Below, in pieces: positions 48,920 to 60,230 of a stretch of 64,000 nucleotides of DNA. A model generated the notes under the pieces. That model was given only the letters and a program-made list of their open reading frames with translations. It was not told the DNA's origin and ran no database searches. Origin of the DNA: WHSM01 sp036375165 (GTDB lineage Bacteria; Actinomycetota; Actinomycetes; Mycobacteriales; Micromonosporaceae); assembly GCA_036375165.1 (NCBI GenBank), contig DASUSI010000001.1:7011-71010 (forward strand), read 5' to 3'. A program made the translations under genes and the position numbers. The first letter of the stretch is position 1, and each line of letters opens with the position of its first letter.

Positions 48920-51151
48920 ATGGCTGAACGGGAACACACCGAGTCGCAGCAGGTCCAGGCCGATCACCGGACCGGTACGACAACCCATCCCCCGAATCAG
49001 GGTCATCCCGAACTGAGCGGTGGCATCCGGCACGCCGCGGAACGAGCGGAGTACCAGTCGCGTGCCGGCAAGGGGTGGCGTGACGACCGGGACGCCAGGG
49101 TCGTCGACCACATCCGGGCGCTCGCCCTGGATGCCGTGGAACAGGCCGGCAGCGGCCACCCTGGCACCGCGATGAGCCTCGCACCAGCCGGGTACCTGCT
49201 GTTCCAGGAGTTCCTCCGGTACGACCCGACAGATCCGCACTGGTCCGGCCGGGACAGGTTCGTGCTGTCCGCCGGTCACTCCAGCCTGACCCTCTACATC
49301 CAGCTCTACCTCTGTGGGTGCGGGTTGAGCCTGGCCGACCTCGGGAGCTACCGACAGTGGGCCTCCCGCACCCCCGGGCACCCCGAGCACGGTCACACCG
49401 CGGGCGTCGAGGTCACCACCGGGCCACTGGGCCAGGGCATCTCGGCCGCCGTCGGGATGGCGATGGCCGCCCGCCGGGAACGTGGCCTGTTCGACCCCGA
49501 CAACCGGAACGGGCAGAGCGTCTTCGACCACACCATCTGGGTGTTCGCGTCCGACGGCGACATGCAGGAGGGCGTCAGTCACGAGGCGTGTGCCCTCGCC
49601 GGGCACCAGCGGCTCGGCAACCTGGTGGTGCTCTACGACGACAATCACATCTCCATCGAAGGTGACACCAGTGTCGCGATGAGCGAGGACGTGCTCGCCC
49701 GGTTCGCGGCGTACGGCTGGCACACCCAGCGGTTGGCGGACGCCGAGGACGTCGACGCACTGCGTGAGGCGTTCACCGCCGCCCGGGAAGAGACCGAACG
49801 GCCCTCGATCATCGCGATGCGATCGGTGATCGCCTATCCCGCCCCGCACGCGCAGAACACCGGAAAGGCACACGGTGCCGCGCTCGGCGCCGACGAGGTG
49901 GCGGCCACCAAGGAGATTCTGGGACTGGATCCCCGGAACCGGTTCGCGATGCCCCCGGAACTGCTCGCCCGAGCCCGCGAAGTCGTCGACCGGGGGCGTG
50001 CCGAGCATGCCCGGTGGCTCAAGCGGTTCGGGGACTGGACCTCGGCTGAGCCGGACCGCGCGGCGCTGTACCGGCGGCTGCACTCCCGACAACTGCCTGG
50101 CGACTGGACCGGCGCGTTGCCCCGGTTCGAGCCGTCCAGGAAGGGTATGGCAACCCGGGCGGCCAGCGGCGCGGTGCTCTCCGCGCTGGCACCGGTGCTG
50201 CCGGAGCTGTGGGGCGGCTCGGCCGATCTCGCCGGCAGCAACAACACCACGATGGACGGCGAGAAGTCGTTCCTGCCCTGGGAGTCGAACACCGCCGGCC
50301 GGTACGGCCGTACCCTCCACTTCGGAGTCCGTGAGCACGGCATGGCCGCGATCTGCAACGGGATCGCGCTGCACGGGCCGCTCCGCCCGTACTGCGGCAC
50401 GTTCCTTGTGTTCAGCGACTACATGCGGCCGGCGGTACGGCTCGCGGCGATGCAGCGGCTGCCGGTGACGTACGTGTGGACCCACGACTCGATCGGGTTG
50501 GGCGAGGACGGTCCGACCCACCAGCCGGTGGAGCAGTTGGCGGCGTTGCGGGCCATCCCGGGTCTCGCTGTGTTACGTCCCGCCGACCCGAACGAAACCG
50601 TGTGGGCCTGGCAGGCGGTGCTGGAACGGCACAGCGGACCACGCCCGGGCGGCCCGGTAGGACTGTGCCTGACCCGGCAGAACGTCCCGGTGCTCGAGGC
50701 CACCGCCGATGCCGCCGACCAGGTGGCCCGGGGCGGTTACGTCCTGGCGGAGGCCACCGACGGTCGGCCCGAGGCGGTCCTGGTCGCCACCGGCAGCGAG
50801 GTCCACATCGCGCTGCAGGCCCGTACCGCGCTGGAGGCCGACGGGGTGGCGACCCGGGTGGTGTCGATGCCGTGCCGGGAGTGGTTCACCGAGCAGCCGG
50901 CGTCGTACCGGGACGCCGTGTTGCCGCCGGACGTCGAGTGCCGGGTCGTCGTGGAGGCCGGAGTGTCGCAGGGCTGGCGGGACGTGACCGGAGGGCACGG
51001 CGAGTGCGTCTCGCTGGAGCATTTCGGTGCCAGTGCGCCGTACCAGGTGCTCTACGAGCAGTACGGGATCACCGCGGAGCGGGTGGTCGCGGCGGTGCGG
51101 GCGACCCAGGCCCGGCTGGGCCGGATCAAGGGCAGCACCACCGGTAACTGA
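48920..51151 (+). CDS. tkt: Transketolase
   Basis: This 743-residue thiamine-diphosphate enzyme has an N-terminal extension of about 55 residues beyond the usual start. It carries GSGHPGTAMSLAP, TTGPLGQGISAAVGMAMA, the ThDP/Mg site FASDGDMQEGVSHEA...DDNHIS, and C-terminal GVREHGMAAI and THDSIGLGEDGPTHQPVEQL. It transfers two-carbon units in the pentose phosphate pathway. It stands alone without transaldolase, so it may be a second transketolase beside the pathway copy. Confidence 0.95.
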   Translation: MAEREHTESQQVQADHRTGTTTHPPNQGHPELSGGIRHAAERAEYQSRAGKGWRDDRDARVVDHIRALALDAVEQAGSGHPGTAMSLAPAGYLLFQEFLRYDPTDPHWSGRDRFVLSAGHSSLTLYIQLYLCGCGLSLADLGSYRQWASRTPGHPEHGHTAGVEVTTGPLGQGISAAVGMAMAARRERGLFDPDNRNGQSVFDHTIWVFASDGDMQEGVSHEACALAGHQRLGNLVVLYDDNHISIEGDTSVAMSEDVLARFAAYGWHTQRLADAEDVDALREAFTAAREETERPSIIAMRSVIAYPAPHAQNTGKAHGAALGADEVAATKEILGLDPRNRFAMPPELLARAREVVDRGRAEHARWLKRFGDWTSAEPDRAALYRRLHSRQLPGDWTGALPRFEPSRKGMATRAASGAVLSALAPVLPELWGGSADLAGSNNTTMDGEKSFLPWESNTAGRYGRTLHFGVREHGMAAICNGIALHGPLRPYCGTFLVFSDYMRPAVRLAAMQRLPVTYVWTHDSIGLGEDGPTHQPVEQLAALRAIPGLAVLRPADPNETVWAWQAVLERHSGPRPGGPVGLCLTRQNVPVLEATADAADQVARGGYVLAEATDGRPEAVLVATGSEVHIALQARTALEADGVATRVVSMPCREWFTEQPASYRDAVLPPDVECRVVVEAGVSQGWRDVTGGHGECVSLEHFGASAPYQVLYEQYGITAERVVAAVRATQARLGRIKGSTTGN

Positions 51152-51169
51152 CGGCCCCGGGGCGCGTCA
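51149..51169. terminator. Palindrome between convergent genes
   Basis: TGACGGCCCC and GGGGCGCGTCA form an almost perfect palindrome spanning the transketolase stop and reaching the end of the convergent phosphoesterase gene. It could act as a two-way terminator. Confidence 0.35.
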
Positions 51170-52075
51170 GGCCAGGCGCACCACCAGGCAGGGTCCCCCC
51201 TGGTACACGCCGGCGTCGATGGCGAGCGCCTTGCCACCCGCGTACGGGTACGGACCGGTGATCGTGCTCGCGTCAATCCCGAGTTGGTTCGGGATGGTGC
51301 TGTGTCCGTGCACGATCCGCTGGCCGCCGAGGGTGTTGAGCACTCGTTCGGCACTCTCCTCGCCCGGCTCGTCCCGGAACTCGTGGCGTGAGGTGAGCCG
51401 GCGGAAACACAGCCACCAGTCCTCGATATCGTCGCCGTTCAGCACGCTACGCACGGCCGCGTTGATCTCGTCCACGGAGTCCCCGTAGGACAGGTACGAC
51501 GTGGTGTCCGAGTGCATCAGCAGGTGTTCCCCGGCCAGTGTCAGCACGTCCAGTTGGCACAGCCACCCGGCATGTTCGTCGGTGAACCGGTCCAGATCGC
51601 TCTGCCGGCCGCCGTTGAGCGTCCACACCATGTGGAAGGTGCGCTCCGGGTACGTGATCGGCACCACGTCGTCGCCGAACCTGTGGGTGCCGAGTAGCAG
51701 CAGTTCGTGGTTGCCGAGCAGGGCCCGCACCTCACCGCCGGTCGTTCCCGCCTGCTCGGCGAGGCCACGAATCCGGTCGATCACCCCGATCCCGTCGGGG
51801 CCCCGGTCGGTGAAGTCACCGAGGAACCACACAGTCGCAGCTCCGCCGGTCCATGCGCCGTCGGAGTCGGTCAGGTCGGCGGCGTGCAGCGCGGCGTCCA
51901 GTTCGGCGAGGTATCCGTGGATGTCTCCGATCGCGTACAGCGGCCGGCTGGCGGTGTCCGGAGCGGCAACGACCGACTCCCGGACCTCGCCGTCCGTCGT
52001 CTCTACCGCACCGGACACGGGGCGGATGGTATCCGCGATCTCCACCTGTGATGGCCCTGGGTCCCTGGGCGGCAT
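51167..52075 (-). CDS. Metallophosphoesterase (PrpA/PrpB-like)
   Basis: This 302-residue protein has the calcineurin-type motifs GDIHG, GDFTDRGPDG and GNHELLLLG, plus HSD and GHSTIPN for the dinuclear metal centre. It resembles PrpA-type serine/threonine phosphatases and diadenosine tetraphosphatases. ATG 52075 is chosen over an in-frame GTG 12 nt upstream. Confidence 0.85.
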   Translation of the reverse strand: MPPRDPGPSQVEIADTIRPVSGAVETTDGEVRESVVAAPDTASRPLYAIGDIHGYLAELDAALHAADLTDSDGAWTGGAATVWFLGDFTDRGPDGIGVIDRIRGLAEQAGTTGGEVRALLGNHELLLLGTHRFGDDVVPITYPERTFHMVWTLNGGRQSDLDRFTDEHAGWLCQLDVLTLAGEHLLMHSDTTSYLSYGDSVDEINAAVRSVLNGDDIEDWWLCFRRLTSRHEFRDEPGEESAERVLNTLGGQRIVHGHSTIPNQLGIDASTITGPYPYAGGKALAIDAGVYQGGPCLVVRLA

Positions 52076-52138
52076 GCGAGGGTGCACCTATCGACGTGGT
52101 ATTTCACGACAAAGCATGTCGGACAACCGAGGTGCGGG

Positions 52139-52339
52139 TCAGGAACGTACGACAGGCACCACAGCTTCGAACCAGCGACGACCGCCACACACCCGGCAGA
52201 ACTGCGGCACGTAGACCGTGGCGTATTCGCCGTCCGGGTCCACGGCCGACATCGCTTCCATGATCTGTCCAGCGGCTTCGCAGCGATAGCACGGTACGTG
52301 CACCGTCATCACCGCAGCCGAAGGGTTGACTCTTGTCAT
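52139..52339 (-). CDS. Small zinc-ribbon-like protein
   Basis: This protein of about 66 residues has two CxxC pairs, CYRC and CRVC, separated by 30 residues, suggesting a small zinc ribbon. The start could be ATG 52339 or ATG 52309. The frame reads well, but the family is not recognised. A TTGTCG/TAGCGT promoter-like pair lies just upstream of 52339. Confidence 0.5.
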   Translation of the reverse strand: MTRVNPSAAVMTVHVPCYRCEAAGQIMEAMSAVDPDGEYATVYVPQFCRVCGGRRWFEAVVPVVRS

Positions 52340-52436
52340 CGACAGCCACGCTACTCCTGCCCCGCACCCGCGCGACAACCCTTTGCCGAACCGACCTAAC
52401 GTCGTACCCGCGAATATCAGGTCGAAACCGGACCAC

Positions 52437-53144
52437 TCACAGCAACAGCCAGCGGCCTCCGAGCACCGCGGCGCCGACCGCGAACAGTCCGAAGACCACC
52501 ACCCAGACCATGCCGGCCACGCCGGTGAGCCGGGACAGTTGGTCCGCGTCGGAATCCGGTGCCTGGCGGCGACGCCGCTTGCGCTGCAGTTCCAGCACCG
52601 GCCACACCCCGCCCAGCAGCAGGAACCAGGTCAGGTACGCGAAGCCGGACTGCACCAGTACGGACCCGAACCAGGAGACCGCGAACACCAGGCCGCCGGT
52701 CGCCACCACCGCGAACACCCCGAACATGTTGCGGATCGCCAGCAGCAGCAGGGCCAGCAGCCCGATCGACCCCCACAGCAGCAGGGTGACCCGGTCCAGC
52801 GCCAGCACGGCGGCGTACGCCACACCGACCGCGGACGGCGCGGTGTAGCCCGCGAACACCGTGACGATCATCCCGAGACCGGTCGGCCGACCCACCGACA
52901 CGGTCACCCCGGAGGTGTCCGAATGCAGCCGGATGCCCCGCAGCCGCCGCCCGGTGAGCAGCGCCGCGCTGGCGTGGCCGCCCTCGTGCACGATCGTGAT
53001 CACGTTACGGGCGACCCGCCAGGCAGGCCAGTAGAGCACCACCGCCAGGGCGATCACTCCGGTGGCCGGGATCAGCCACAGTGGAGGGTCGGGTTGTGCG
53101 CCGAGCGCCCAGCGCACCAGCTCGGCGAAGCCACGTGGTTCCAT
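52437..53144 (-). CDS. M50-type membrane protease-like protein
   Basis: This 235-residue integral membrane protein has the zinc motif HEGGH in ITIVHEGGHASAALLTGRRLRG (about residues 52-56) and five or so membrane helices, as in the M50B-like family of actinobacteria. It may cleave substrates within the membrane. The second zinc ligand motif (NPDG-like) is not obvious. The gene faces the small zinc-ribbon gene on the same strand. Confidence 0.85.
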   Translation of the reverse strand: MEPRGFAELVRWALGAQPDPPLWLIPATGVIALAVVLYWPAWRVARNVITIVHEGGHASAALLTGRRLRGIRLHSDTSGVTVSVGRPTGLGMIVTVFAGYTAPSAVGVAYAAVLALDRVTLLLWGSIGLLALLLLAIRNMFGVFAVVATGGLVFAVSWFGSVLVQSGFAYLTWFLLLGGVWPVLELQRKRRRRQAPDSDADQLSRLTGVAGMVWVVVFGLFAVGAAVLGGRWLLL

Positions 53145-53198
53145 CTCCGCCCTTCGTGACTCGGTGTGGGGGCGGAGATCACCCTACTGGTCGCCGTG

Positions 53199-54539
53199 TC
53201 AGCGACCGGCAGGTCCCTGGTAGTGCAGGTACGGCTCCCTCCGGGCCCGGAATTCGGCCAGCTCGTCCGACCACGCGCCGACCACGTCGTCCACGCCGGC
53301 CCCCGCGTCGATCATCTCCCGCAGCCGGGGCGAGCCGCTGAGCTTGTCCACCCAGTACGGCCGCCGAGTGTCCCAGGAGTCCCGACGCCACACGAACTCC
53401 GGATAGCGTTTCGCCTCGATCAGCATCGCCACCGCGGTCCGGATCGGCTGGTACGCGTACCGGTCGGTGATCTTCACCTCCACCCCGGCGCACAGCACGC
53501 CGGTGTGCTTGCTGAACGTGGGCTGGAAGTACGCCTCCCGGAACCGCACCCCGGGCAACCCGTAGTCGTTCAGCCGGTCACCCCAGTGGTAATCCAGGTA
53601 CGGGGCTCCGATCAGTTCGAACGGCCGGGTGGTGCCCCTGCCCTCGGAGATGTTGGCCACCCCCTCGAACAGGCAGGTGCCCGGGTAGACCAGGGCGGTG
53701 TCCGGGGTCGGCATGTTCGGGCTGGGCAGCACCCACGGCAGGTCCATGTCGCCGTAGCGGACGTCGCGGCGCCACCCGGCGCACCACACCACGTCCAGGT
53801 CCACCGCGCCGGCCTCGTTCGCCAGGAACTCGCCGTTGAAGAACCGGGCCAGCTCACCCACGGTCATCCCGTGCTGCTGCACGATTTCCCGCAATCCCAC
53901 CCCGGACGTGTAGTACGAGGTCATCATCGGACCGTCGGCGGCGCCGCCGATCGGGTTCGGGCGGTCCAGCACCACGTACCGCAGGCCGAGCTGCGCTGCG
54001 GCCACCATCGACTGGTACATGGTCCAGATGTACGTGTAGAACCGCGAGCCCACGTCCTGGATGTCGAACACCACCGTCCGCACGCCGGCCCGTTCGAAGA
54101 TCGTGACGAATTTCGCGACGCCCGCGCCGTACGCGTCGTACACGGTCAGCCCGGTGCGCTGGTCGATCCCGGTGCCTTCGCTGCCGCCCGCCTGGGCCGA
54201 CCCTCGGAACCCGTGCTCCGGCCCGAACACCGCGACGATGTCCACCCGCTCGTCGGCGTGCATCAGGTCCACGCCGTGCCGGTAGTCGTGGTCGAGCCCG
54301 GTGGGGTTGGAGATCACGCCCACCCGCTGCCCGGCCAGTGTCGCGAAGCCGGAGTCCCGGAGCACCTCCAGCCCGGTGGCGACCGGTCGTACCGGCACCT
54401 CACCGCCGGCCACGATGACGGCTGTGTCATCGGGTGCCCCGGCCGCGCCGTCACCGGCGGCCGCGGCGGGACCCGCCGTCAGCCCGATTCCGGCCGCCCC
54501 GAGCGCACCGGACAACATCGCGCGTCTGCTCAGCGTCAT
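53199..54539 (-). CDS. namZ: Exo-beta-N-acetylmuramidase NamZ (DUF1343)
   Basis: This 446-residue protein belongs to DUF1343, whose characterised member NamZ removes N-acetylmuramic acid from the non-reducing end of peptidoglycan fragments. A twin-arginine signal (SRRAMLSGALGAAGIGLTAG) directs export. The domain shows VGVISNPTGLDHDYRHGVDLM, FGPEHGFRGSAQAG, FDIQDVGSRFYTYIWTM and LDRPNPIGG. It lies 10 bp downstream of the GH3 gene on the same strand, the pairing expected for muropeptide recycling. Confidence 0.9.
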   Translation of the reverse strand: MTLSRRAMLSGALGAAGIGLTAGPAAAAGDGAAGAPDDTAVIVAGGEVPVRPVATGLEVLRDSGFATLAGQRVGVISNPTGLDHDYRHGVDLMHADERVDIVAVFGPEHGFRGSAQAGGSEGTGIDQRTGLTVYDAYGAGVAKFVTIFERAGVRTVVFDIQDVGSRFYTYIWTMYQSMVAAAQLGLRYVVLDRPNPIGGAADGPMMTSYYTSGVGLREIVQQHGMTVGELARFFNGEFLANEAGAVDLDVVWCAGWRRDVRYGDMDLPWVLPSPNMPTPDTALVYPGTCLFEGVANISEGRGTTRPFELIGAPYLDYHWGDRLNDYGLPGVRFREAYFQPTFSKHTGVLCAGVEVKITDRYAYQPIRTAVAMLIEAKRYPEFVWRRDSWDTRRPYWVDKLSGSPRLREMIDAGAGVDDVVGAWSDELAEFRARREPYLHYQGPAGR

Positions 54540-54549
54540 GGCAGTCCCC

Positions 54550-56412
<1,863 letters not shown>

Positions 56413-56489
56413 TGCGCACCTCCGATTCACAGGACTGGGGTATGCAGCGGAAATTACCTTCGCTGAGGAGTCAGGGTCAAGAAGAACAG

Positions 56490-57500
56490 TTACGGATCAA
56501 CCCTCCGGATGGCGTGCCACGCGGCGAGCAACTCGGATTCCTCAGACTCGGTGAGTCCGGCGTTGACCGGATGCTCCCGGACCACCGCCCGCTCCCACGC
56601 GAGGGTGTCCCGTGCGGTCTGGGCGATGTCACGACAGCGCAACCCCGCCGCGTACGACGGGCCGCCGTCCCGGCTGGAATGCCCGGCGTAGCGCGGGCGT
56701 GGCAGCCACAGCGGCAGCGAGCGCCTCCCCATCCACGGCTGGACGTTCCGCTCGGTCAGGAATTCCTGCGACACCCACGTGAGATCGGGCCGCACCCCCA
56801 CCCCGGCCGCCACCCGGTCCAGGAGCCGGCCGAACCCCATCGCCTCACCGACGCCGTCGTAGGTCCCGGTACGCCCCCTGGACGCGCTGTCCAGGAGCCA
56901 CCCGGCGAGGTCACGGACGTCGATCACCTGCGTCGTGTCCTCCGGTGTCCCCGGAGCCAGCACCTCACCGCCCCGGGCCAGGCGCAGCGGCCAGTACGAG
57001 AACCGGTCACCCGCGTCGTGCGGGCCGCCGATCAGGCCGGCCCGAACCACGAAGGTGTGCTCACCGCGCACCTTCCGGACCGCCTCCTCGCACGCCACCT
57101 TCAGCGGGCCGTACAACTCCGGGTCCGTCTCGTCGGCGTCCGGAGCCGCCGCCGGCAGCAACGGCGCGGTGTCCACCCGTTGCCCCGGCGTGGTGTCGTC
57201 GGCGTACCCGCTGCACGTGGAGACGAAGGCCCAGTGACCGGCGCGCCCGGCCAACGCCGTGAGTGCCCTTCGGACCTGGCTGGGCCGGCGGGCCACGTCC
57301 ACCACGGCGTCGAACCGCTCTCCGGCGAGCGCGGCGAACCCGTCAGGGTCGTCCCGGTCCAGCCGGACATGGCGGACGCCTTCGGGCAGCGGTCCGGACT
57401 CGCCGCGACACGCACAGGTCACGTCGTAACCCCGGGCCACGGCGAGTTCCGCAACGGTGCGGGAGAGGAAGACCGTGCCACCGAGTACCAGTAGTCGCAT
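56490..57500 (-). CDS. NAD-dependent epimerase/dehydratase family protein
   Basis: This 336-residue extended SDR starts MRLLVLGGTVFLSRTVAELA, with the GGTxFLS cofactor motif instead of GxxGxxG. It has VSTCSGY in place of the usual S/T site and YGPLKVACEEA as the YxxxK motif. Such enzymes act on sugar nucleotides or related compounds. The ATG at 57500 fits the cofactor motif; the upstream extension to 57992 is spurious. Confidence 0.9.
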   Translation of the reverse strand: MRLLVLGGTVFLSRTVAELAVARGYDVTCACRGESGPLPEGVRHVRLDRDDPDGFAALAGERFDAVVDVARRPSQVRRALTALAGRAGHWAFVSTCSGYADDTTPGQRVDTAPLLPAAAPDADETDPELYGPLKVACEEAVRKVRGEHTFVVRAGLIGGPHDAGDRFSYWPLRLARGGEVLAPGTPEDTTQVIDVRDLAGWLLDSASRGRTGTYDGVGEAMGFGRLLDRVAAGVGVRPDLTWVSQEFLTERNVQPWMGRRSLPLWLPRPRYAGHSSRDGGPSYAAGLRCRDIAQTARDTLAWERAVVREHPVNAGLTESEESELLAAWHAIRRVDP

Positions 57501-57639
57501 GGTCCGATCATGGGGCCGTCCGGCGGCCTGGACCATCGGTGTCCGCCCTGCGCGGATCCGCTGCTGGCGAAACCTCCGGCGGTGTGAGCTGTGTGTTCGT
57601 CGGAGGCCGGACCGACGGCCGATCACTAGGCTGTAGCAC

Positions 57640-58314
57640 GTGAATGATCTCCTTGTCTGGATCGACTGCGAGATGACCGGCCTGGACCTGCGCCGGGACG
57701 CCCTGATCGAGGTCGCGGCGCTGGTCACGGACCGGGATCTCACGGTGCTCGGCGAGGGGGTCGACGTCGTGATCCACGCCAGTGACGAGCGACTCGCCGC
57801 CATGAACGAGGTGGTCGCCAGGATGCACGATTCGTCTGGGCTCACCGAGGCGGTGCGGGCATCCACGGTCACGGTGGCCGAGGCAGAGCTGATGATCATG
57901 GAGTACGTTCGGCAGCACGTCCCCGATCCCCGGACCGCGCCGCTGTGCGGCAACTCGATCGCCACCGACCGGGGTTTCATCGCCCGGGACATGCCGACGC
58001 TGGACGCGTACCTGCACTACCGGATGATCGACGTGTCCTCGGTGAAGGAACTGTGTCGACGCTGGTACCCGCGCACCTACTACGGGCAGCCGCCGAAGGG
58101 CCTGGCCCACCGGGCACTGGCGGACATCAGAGAGAGCATCCGGGAACTGGAGTACTACCGGCGCACCATCTTCGTACGCCCACCGGGTCTGGATGTGGAA
58201 GCCGCGAAGGCGATCGCCGCCGAACTCACCGCGACCGGGCCGGAGGAACCGGTTGCCTCTCCGGGGCTTGCGGCGGATGGCGGCGCCGAACCACCGGTCA
58301 CCGGACTGCGGTGA
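57640..58314 (+). CDS. orn: Oligoribonuclease
   Basis: Orn degrades 2-5 nt RNAs and pGpG. The 224-residue protein is a DEDDh exonuclease: WIDCEMTGLD (D and E), CGNSIATDRGF (D), and HRALADIRESI (H and D). The C-terminus extends about 30 residues beyond the usual end and is Ala/Pro-rich. Start is GTG 57640. It is followed by tRNA-His, a conserved actinobacterial arrangement. Confidence 0.95.
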   Translation: MNDLLVWIDCEMTGLDLRRDALIEVAALVTDRDLTVLGEGVDVVIHASDERLAAMNEVVARMHDSSGLTEAVRASTVTVAEAELMIMEYVRQHVPDPRTAPLCGNSIATDRGFIARDMPTLDAYLHYRMIDVSSVKELCRRWYPRTYYGQPPKGLAHRALADIRESIRELEYYRRTIFVRPPGLDVEAAKAIAAELTATGPEEPVASPGLAADGGAEPPVTGLR

Positions 58315-58418
58315 CACCGGCCGTCGCTCGGTAACCCGGTGGCGTTCGGGACCCCCGGGGCGGCTATCATTGAGCGTCGCGCTCACCGGTCGCCTGATGC
58401 GGCTGGCCGTGGTGCATG

Positions 58419-58494
58419 GTGGTTGTAGCTCAGTTGGCAGAGCACCGGGTTGTGGTCCCGGGGGTCGGGGGTTCAAGTCCCCTCAGCCACCCCA
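58419..58494 (+). tRNA. tRNA-His (anticodon GTG)
   Basis: The gene folds as a full cloverleaf. The acceptor stem GTGGTTG (58419-58425) pairs with CAGCCAC (58484-58490), and the anticodon stem CCGGG/CCCGG holds GTG at 58452-58454. The T arm contains GTTCAAG, discriminator C is at 58491, and CCA is encoded at 58492-58494. The base before the stem is G (58418), the extra -1 guanosine typical of tRNA-His. Confidence 0.97.
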
Positions 58495-58499
58495 TGTCC

Positions 58500-58536
58500 C
58501 AGACCCTGTCCACAGGATCGTGGGGGACAGGGTCTG
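58500..58536 (+). terminator. Rho-independent terminator after tRNA-His
   Basis: CAGACCCTGTCC (58500-58511) and GGACAGGGTCTG (58525-58536) form a perfect 12-bp stem, followed by ACGTTTTC. It is one of the few hairpins in the window with a T-run. It also lies at the 3' end of the convergent L,D-transpeptidase gene. Confidence 0.85.
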
Positions 58537-58552
58537 ACGTTTTCTGGCCCGG

Positions 58553-59779
58553 TCAGCCCAGGGCGCTGCCGGCCTGGTAGTCCTCCCACGGCAGGTCCCA
58601 GCCGGTCCACCCGTCACCTTTGCCGACCCGCGTCTCGGTGTTCTTCACCGCCACCGGCGTCCCGACCTTCGCCAGCTTGAACAGGTAACGGGCGTTCTCC
58701 GTGGAGACGTTCACGCACCCGTGCGACACGTTGCGCCGGCCCTGGTCCGCCACCGACCACGGCGCCGCGTGGATGAACTCGCCGCCCCAGGTCAGCCGCA
58801 TCGCGTAGCGCACCTTGGTGCGGTAACCGTCCGCGGAGTTCACCGGAACGCCGTACGTGGAGGAGTCGAACAGCGCCGTGTCCTTCTTCTCCATCACGAC
58901 CAGGTTCCCGCTGGACGATGGGGAACTCGGCTTGCCGAGGCTGACCGGCATGGTCTTGATCACCCGGCCGTCCCGGGTGACGGTCAGCTTCTTGGTGGTG
59001 TTGTCCACCTCCATGCGGAGGTCCTCGCCGACCGTCACGTTCCGGGCGATCCGGTCCCGCTTGCCGTACCAGCCCTTGCCGAACGGGAAGCCGCCGATCG
59101 CGATCCGTACCGACAGCGTGGTTCCCGGCTTCCAGTAGTCCTTGGGGCGGTAGTGCACCTGCGAGTCGCTGAACCAGTGCCAGGAGCCCTCCGTCGCAGG
59201 ATTGCTGGTGACGAACAGCCGTTTCTCGATCGCAGCGCGGTCCCGGTCCCGTACCGAACGGGTGAACTCCACCACCACCGGCATGCCGACACCGACCGTC
59301 TGGTTGTCGAACAGGTACAGGCCCGCACCCATGATCAGACCGGGTTGACGCATGGTGGTGAACGTCGACCTCTTGGCGGCCCTGCCACCCGCCTTGTTGA
59401 TCCCGGTGACGGTCACCGTGTACCTGGTGCCGTACGCCAGTTGGTGGCCTGGCACCCAGGTGACACCGTCCTCCCGGAACGCTCCGGGGACTCGCCGCCC
59501 GTCCGCCCCGGCCAGCGCCACTTCGGTCTTCTCCGCGCCGGCCACCTGCACGCCGATCTCGGTGCTGGTCGGCACGTTCGCAGCCTTCGGCGCGGGGGAG
59601 GTGATCGCGACCTTGACCGGGTTGCCAGGACCGCCTCCGGTGGCCGGGTCGCCCGGGTCCTGCCAGGTCGCGGTCGAGCCGCCGCAACCGGTGAGCAGCA
59701 ACCCGGAAACCAGCGCGACGACGACCGCGACGGTGGCATGGCGGCGGCAACCCGGAACGCGGGTGACGGGCATGGTCAT
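58553..59779 (-). CDS. L,D-transpeptidase lipoprotein with Ig-like domains
   Basis: This 408-residue cell-wall enzyme forms 3-3 peptidoglycan cross-links. It has a lipoprotein signal with lipobox LTGCGG, two Ig-like domains (about 55-260), and a C-terminal YkuD domain with HAAPWS and the catalytic SHGCVN (H353, C355). The architecture matches actinobacterial Ldt enzymes such as LdtMt2. ATG 59779 is preferred over ATG 59773. Confidence 0.94.
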   Translation of the reverse strand: MTMPVTRVPGCRRHATVAVVVALVSGLLLTGCGGSTATWQDPGDPATGGGPGNPVKVAITSPAPKAANVPTSTEIGVQVAGAEKTEVALAGADGRRVPGAFREDGVTWVPGHQLAYGTRYTVTVTGINKAGGRAAKRSTFTTMRQPGLIMGAGLYLFDNQTVGVGMPVVVEFTRSVRDRDRAAIEKRLFVTSNPATEGSWHWFSDSQVHYRPKDYWKPGTTLSVRIAIGGFPFGKGWYGKRDRIARNVTVGEDLRMEVDNTTKKLTVTRDGRVIKTMPVSLGKPSSPSSSGNLVVMEKKDTALFDSSTYGVPVNSADGYRTKVRYAMRLTWGGEFIHAAPWSVADQGRRNVSHGCVNVSTENARYLFKLAKVGTPVAVKNTETRVGKGDGWTGWDLPWEDYQAGSALG

Positions 59780-59955
59780 GGTCCCCCCGAGAGCGTGTCT
59801 GGCAGGTCCCTGATGCGAAGCGCCGGGACCATCCTGGAGGCGGAGATAGTCGTACTTCCATTGTCCCCGACCGGTGCGACCCCTACACCTGCGGCCAGCC
59901 ATCACCGCGTGACCATGGGGTACCGGTCCGGCACAGACCGTGGCGGGTAACCTCG

Positions 59956-59986
59956 TTGGTAGACCGTAGATCGGCCGTGCTAGGGT
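59956..59986 (+). promoter_or_regulatory. Promoter of tRNA-Lys
   Basis: TTGGTA (59956-59961), 19-nt spacer and TAGGGT (59981-59986) precede the tRNA-Lys gene by 21 nt. The -10 box fits the TAGNNT consensus; the spacer is slightly long. Confidence 0.5.
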
Positions 59987-60007
59987 TCCTAGCCGTTGCA
60001 CGGTCAC

Positions 60008-60080
60008 GCGCCGTTAGCTCAATTGGCAGAGCAGCTGGCTCTTAACCAGCGGGTTCGGGGTTCGAGTCCCTGACGGCGCA
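60008..60080 (+). tRNA. tRNA-Lys (anticodon CTT)
   Basis: GCGCCGT (60008-60014) pairs with ACGGCGC (60073-60079). The anticodon stem GCTGG/CCAGC holds the loop CTCTTAA with anticodon CTT, and the T arm contains GTTCGAG. Discriminator is A (60080); CCA is not encoded. The DNA beyond it has accessory character, but no duplicated tRNA 3' end was found. Confidence 0.97.
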
Positions 60081-60230
60081 CAGTCCGAAATTTAAGCCAA
60101 TTAGTGCGTAATTAGTGCTGATCGCTCGCTGGGCCCCTCTGTGTTGTCGTCCCTGGATTCGGCGCGCCGCCGTGCCGGGCGGATCAACTGGGCTGTTGTC
60201 CTCGACGCTGTGCTGTGTGAGGTCGGCGGT